Source: Yersinia nurmii
GTDB taxonomy: Bacteria; Pseudomonadota; Gammaproteobacteria; Enterobacterales; Enterobacteriaceae
Reading direction: 5' to 3'
Length of the DNA stretch: 64,000 nt
NCBI RefSeq assembly: GCF_001112925.1
Contig: NZ_CPYD01000004.1
Coordinates: 1-64,000, forward strand
The notes beneath the pieces are model-generated. The model was not told the DNA's origin. It saw nothing but the letters and a program-made list of their open reading frames with translations, and ran no database searches. Position numbers and translations under genes: made by a program. Below, in pieces: positions 63,068-64,000 of this stretch; position 1 is the first letter of the stretch, and each line of letters begins with the position of its first letter.

Positions 63068-63494
63068 AAATCAAATATCCTTAATTTAAATTTCGATTAA
63101 CCTTTCATTTAACTGACTTCATTAATCAATCCGTCAATTAATCGACGGAGGTCAAGAGGCAAAAATTAAATAAGTCGTCAGGTAAGCCTTATATTGCAAG
63201 GCGTCTCTATTGTATGTGTTGGTATCTATTATTTATGTGTTTGTTCATTTCAATTAATGTTAAATAAGAATGACTCATTAACGTGAAAGGAACAGCTATA
63301 GTCGAATTCTATATTCGACATGATTTAATTGATTTTGTTTGTGCATCCTTTAATCACATTCATTTTGGTGATAATGGGTGGGGTCTAGGATATTTTCATG
63401 CCACAGTGAAAACTCACTATTTGTTATCAACACAATTGTTGTATTAATCAATGCTGTGTTTACATACAAATCTTGGAATAAAAAGGATGAATCC
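63068..63494. other. AT-rich intergenic region before the nuclease gene
   Basis: These 427 bases lie between the divergent OsmE-like gene and the nuclease gene. They are strongly AT-rich. No ORF with a good start is present, and no promoter was fixed. Confidence 0.5.
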
Positions 63495-64000
63495 ATGAGT
63501 ATGAAATTAAGCAGTAAAATCTTTGCTTTTGCTCCGGTATTGTTGGTTGCAGCCTGTACCACGACGCCATTACCACCAGCGCCTCAGGCTTTGCTGGGCA
63601 TAGATCGCGGCATAGCAGGCATAGATAACTGTGCGGTAGGGTGTCCAACGGGAAGTCAGAGTGATGAGACTCTGGTTCGAAATAGTTATACATTGAATAA
63701 TAATCCCGGTACTAAATTTGCTAACTGGGTTGCCTACAAGATTACAAAATCTACTCAGGCTAGCAGCCGACCGCGTAACTGGAAAACCGATCCGGATTTA
63801 CCTGCCAGCGATACTCTAAGCCCAGATGATTATAAAAATGCGAATCAAGTGCTGAAAGTCGATCGGGGACATCAAGCTCCGCTAGCCAGTCTGGCCGCCG
63901 TCTCTGACTGGCAGAGCCTTAATTATTTGTCCAATATTACACCGCAAAAGGCCGCGTTAAATCAGGGGGCATGGGCGAGACTGGAAGATCAGGAACGGAA
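63495..64000 (+). CDS. nucA: DNA/RNA non-specific endonuclease (Serratia NucA type), partial
   Basis: The visible 168 residues match the Serratia marcescens nuclease along most of their length: DNCAVGCPTG, a YTLNNN-TKFANWVAY block, RNWKTDP and the catalytic motif DRGHQAPLAS with His126, then LNYLSNITPQK with the Mg-binding Asn region. The Serratia enzyme has a cleavable secretion signal, but here the signal ends LLVAAC with Cys at about residue 20, a lipoprotein lipobox, followed by a Pro-rich linker. This suggests a membrane-anchored form. AAGGAT lies eight bases before the ATG. The gene runs off the window, so C-terminal parts are not seen. Confidence 0.88.
   Translation, partial: MSMKLSSKIFAFAPVLLVAACTTTPLPPAPQALLGIDRGIAGIDNCAVGCPTGSQSDETLVRNSYTLNNNPGTKFANWVAYKITKSTQASSRPRNWKTDPDLPASDTLSPDDYKNANQVLKVDRGHQAPLASLAAVSDWQSLNYLSNITPQKAALNQGAWARLEDQER

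Overview
The window looks like a chromosomal segment of an enterobacterium, most likely a Yersinia or a close Yersiniaceae relative. The evidence is recall rather than a search: FlhD, FlhC, Tsr, Tap and all the Flg/Fli proteins read as close relatives of the E. coli/Salmonella proteins, the flagellar genes form one continuous cluster as in Yersinia, a lacI-lacZ pair lacks lacY, and the last gene closely resembles the Serratia extracellular nuclease. Base composition is moderate, with AT-rich intergenic regions.

Left part (1-18200), general metabolism and stress: the tail of a cold-shock gene, a Kdo hydroxylase (kdoO), a YlaC-family membrane protein, a PIG3-type quinone oxidoreductase, lacZ and lacI with lac-like operators, a second cold-shock gene, dsrB, a stand-alone chemoreceptor, the magnesium-starvation genes mgtC and mgtB behind a long leader with short peptides, curA and uspC.

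Middle and right part (18200-62360), a complete flagellar and chemotaxis locus: flhDC (master regulator) behind a long control region with a CRP site and an RcsAB-like palindrome; motAB-cheAW; tsr-tap-cheRBYZ; an unexpected cytoplasmic-type subtilase gene on the opposite strand; flhBAE; flgAMN facing flgBCDEFGHIJKL; then fliRQPONMLKJIHGF facing fliE. Together these encode regulator, export gate (FlhAB, FliPQR, FliO), export ATPase (FliHIJ), MS/C rings and motor (FliFGMN, FliL, MotAB), rod, P/L rings, hook, hook-filament junctions and the signalling pathway. Filament genes (fliC, fliD, fliS, fliT), fliA and fliZ are not in this window. Good sigma-28 promoters precede flgM, tsr, flgK and the stand-alone chemoreceptor, and a weaker one precedes the subtilase.

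Right end (62400-64000): a possible 30-residue protein, an OsmE-like lipoprotein and the start of a NucA-type nuclease with a lipoprotein signal, cut by the window end.

Most worth following up: the mgtC/mgtB leader with four short translated-looking ORFs and switchable hairpins; the subtilase inside the flagellar locus; a heptamer tandem repeat upstream of lacI inside an ORF that ends in ATGA overlap with lacI; a lipoprotein-type nuclease; and a compact GC-rich structured element between flhE and flgN.
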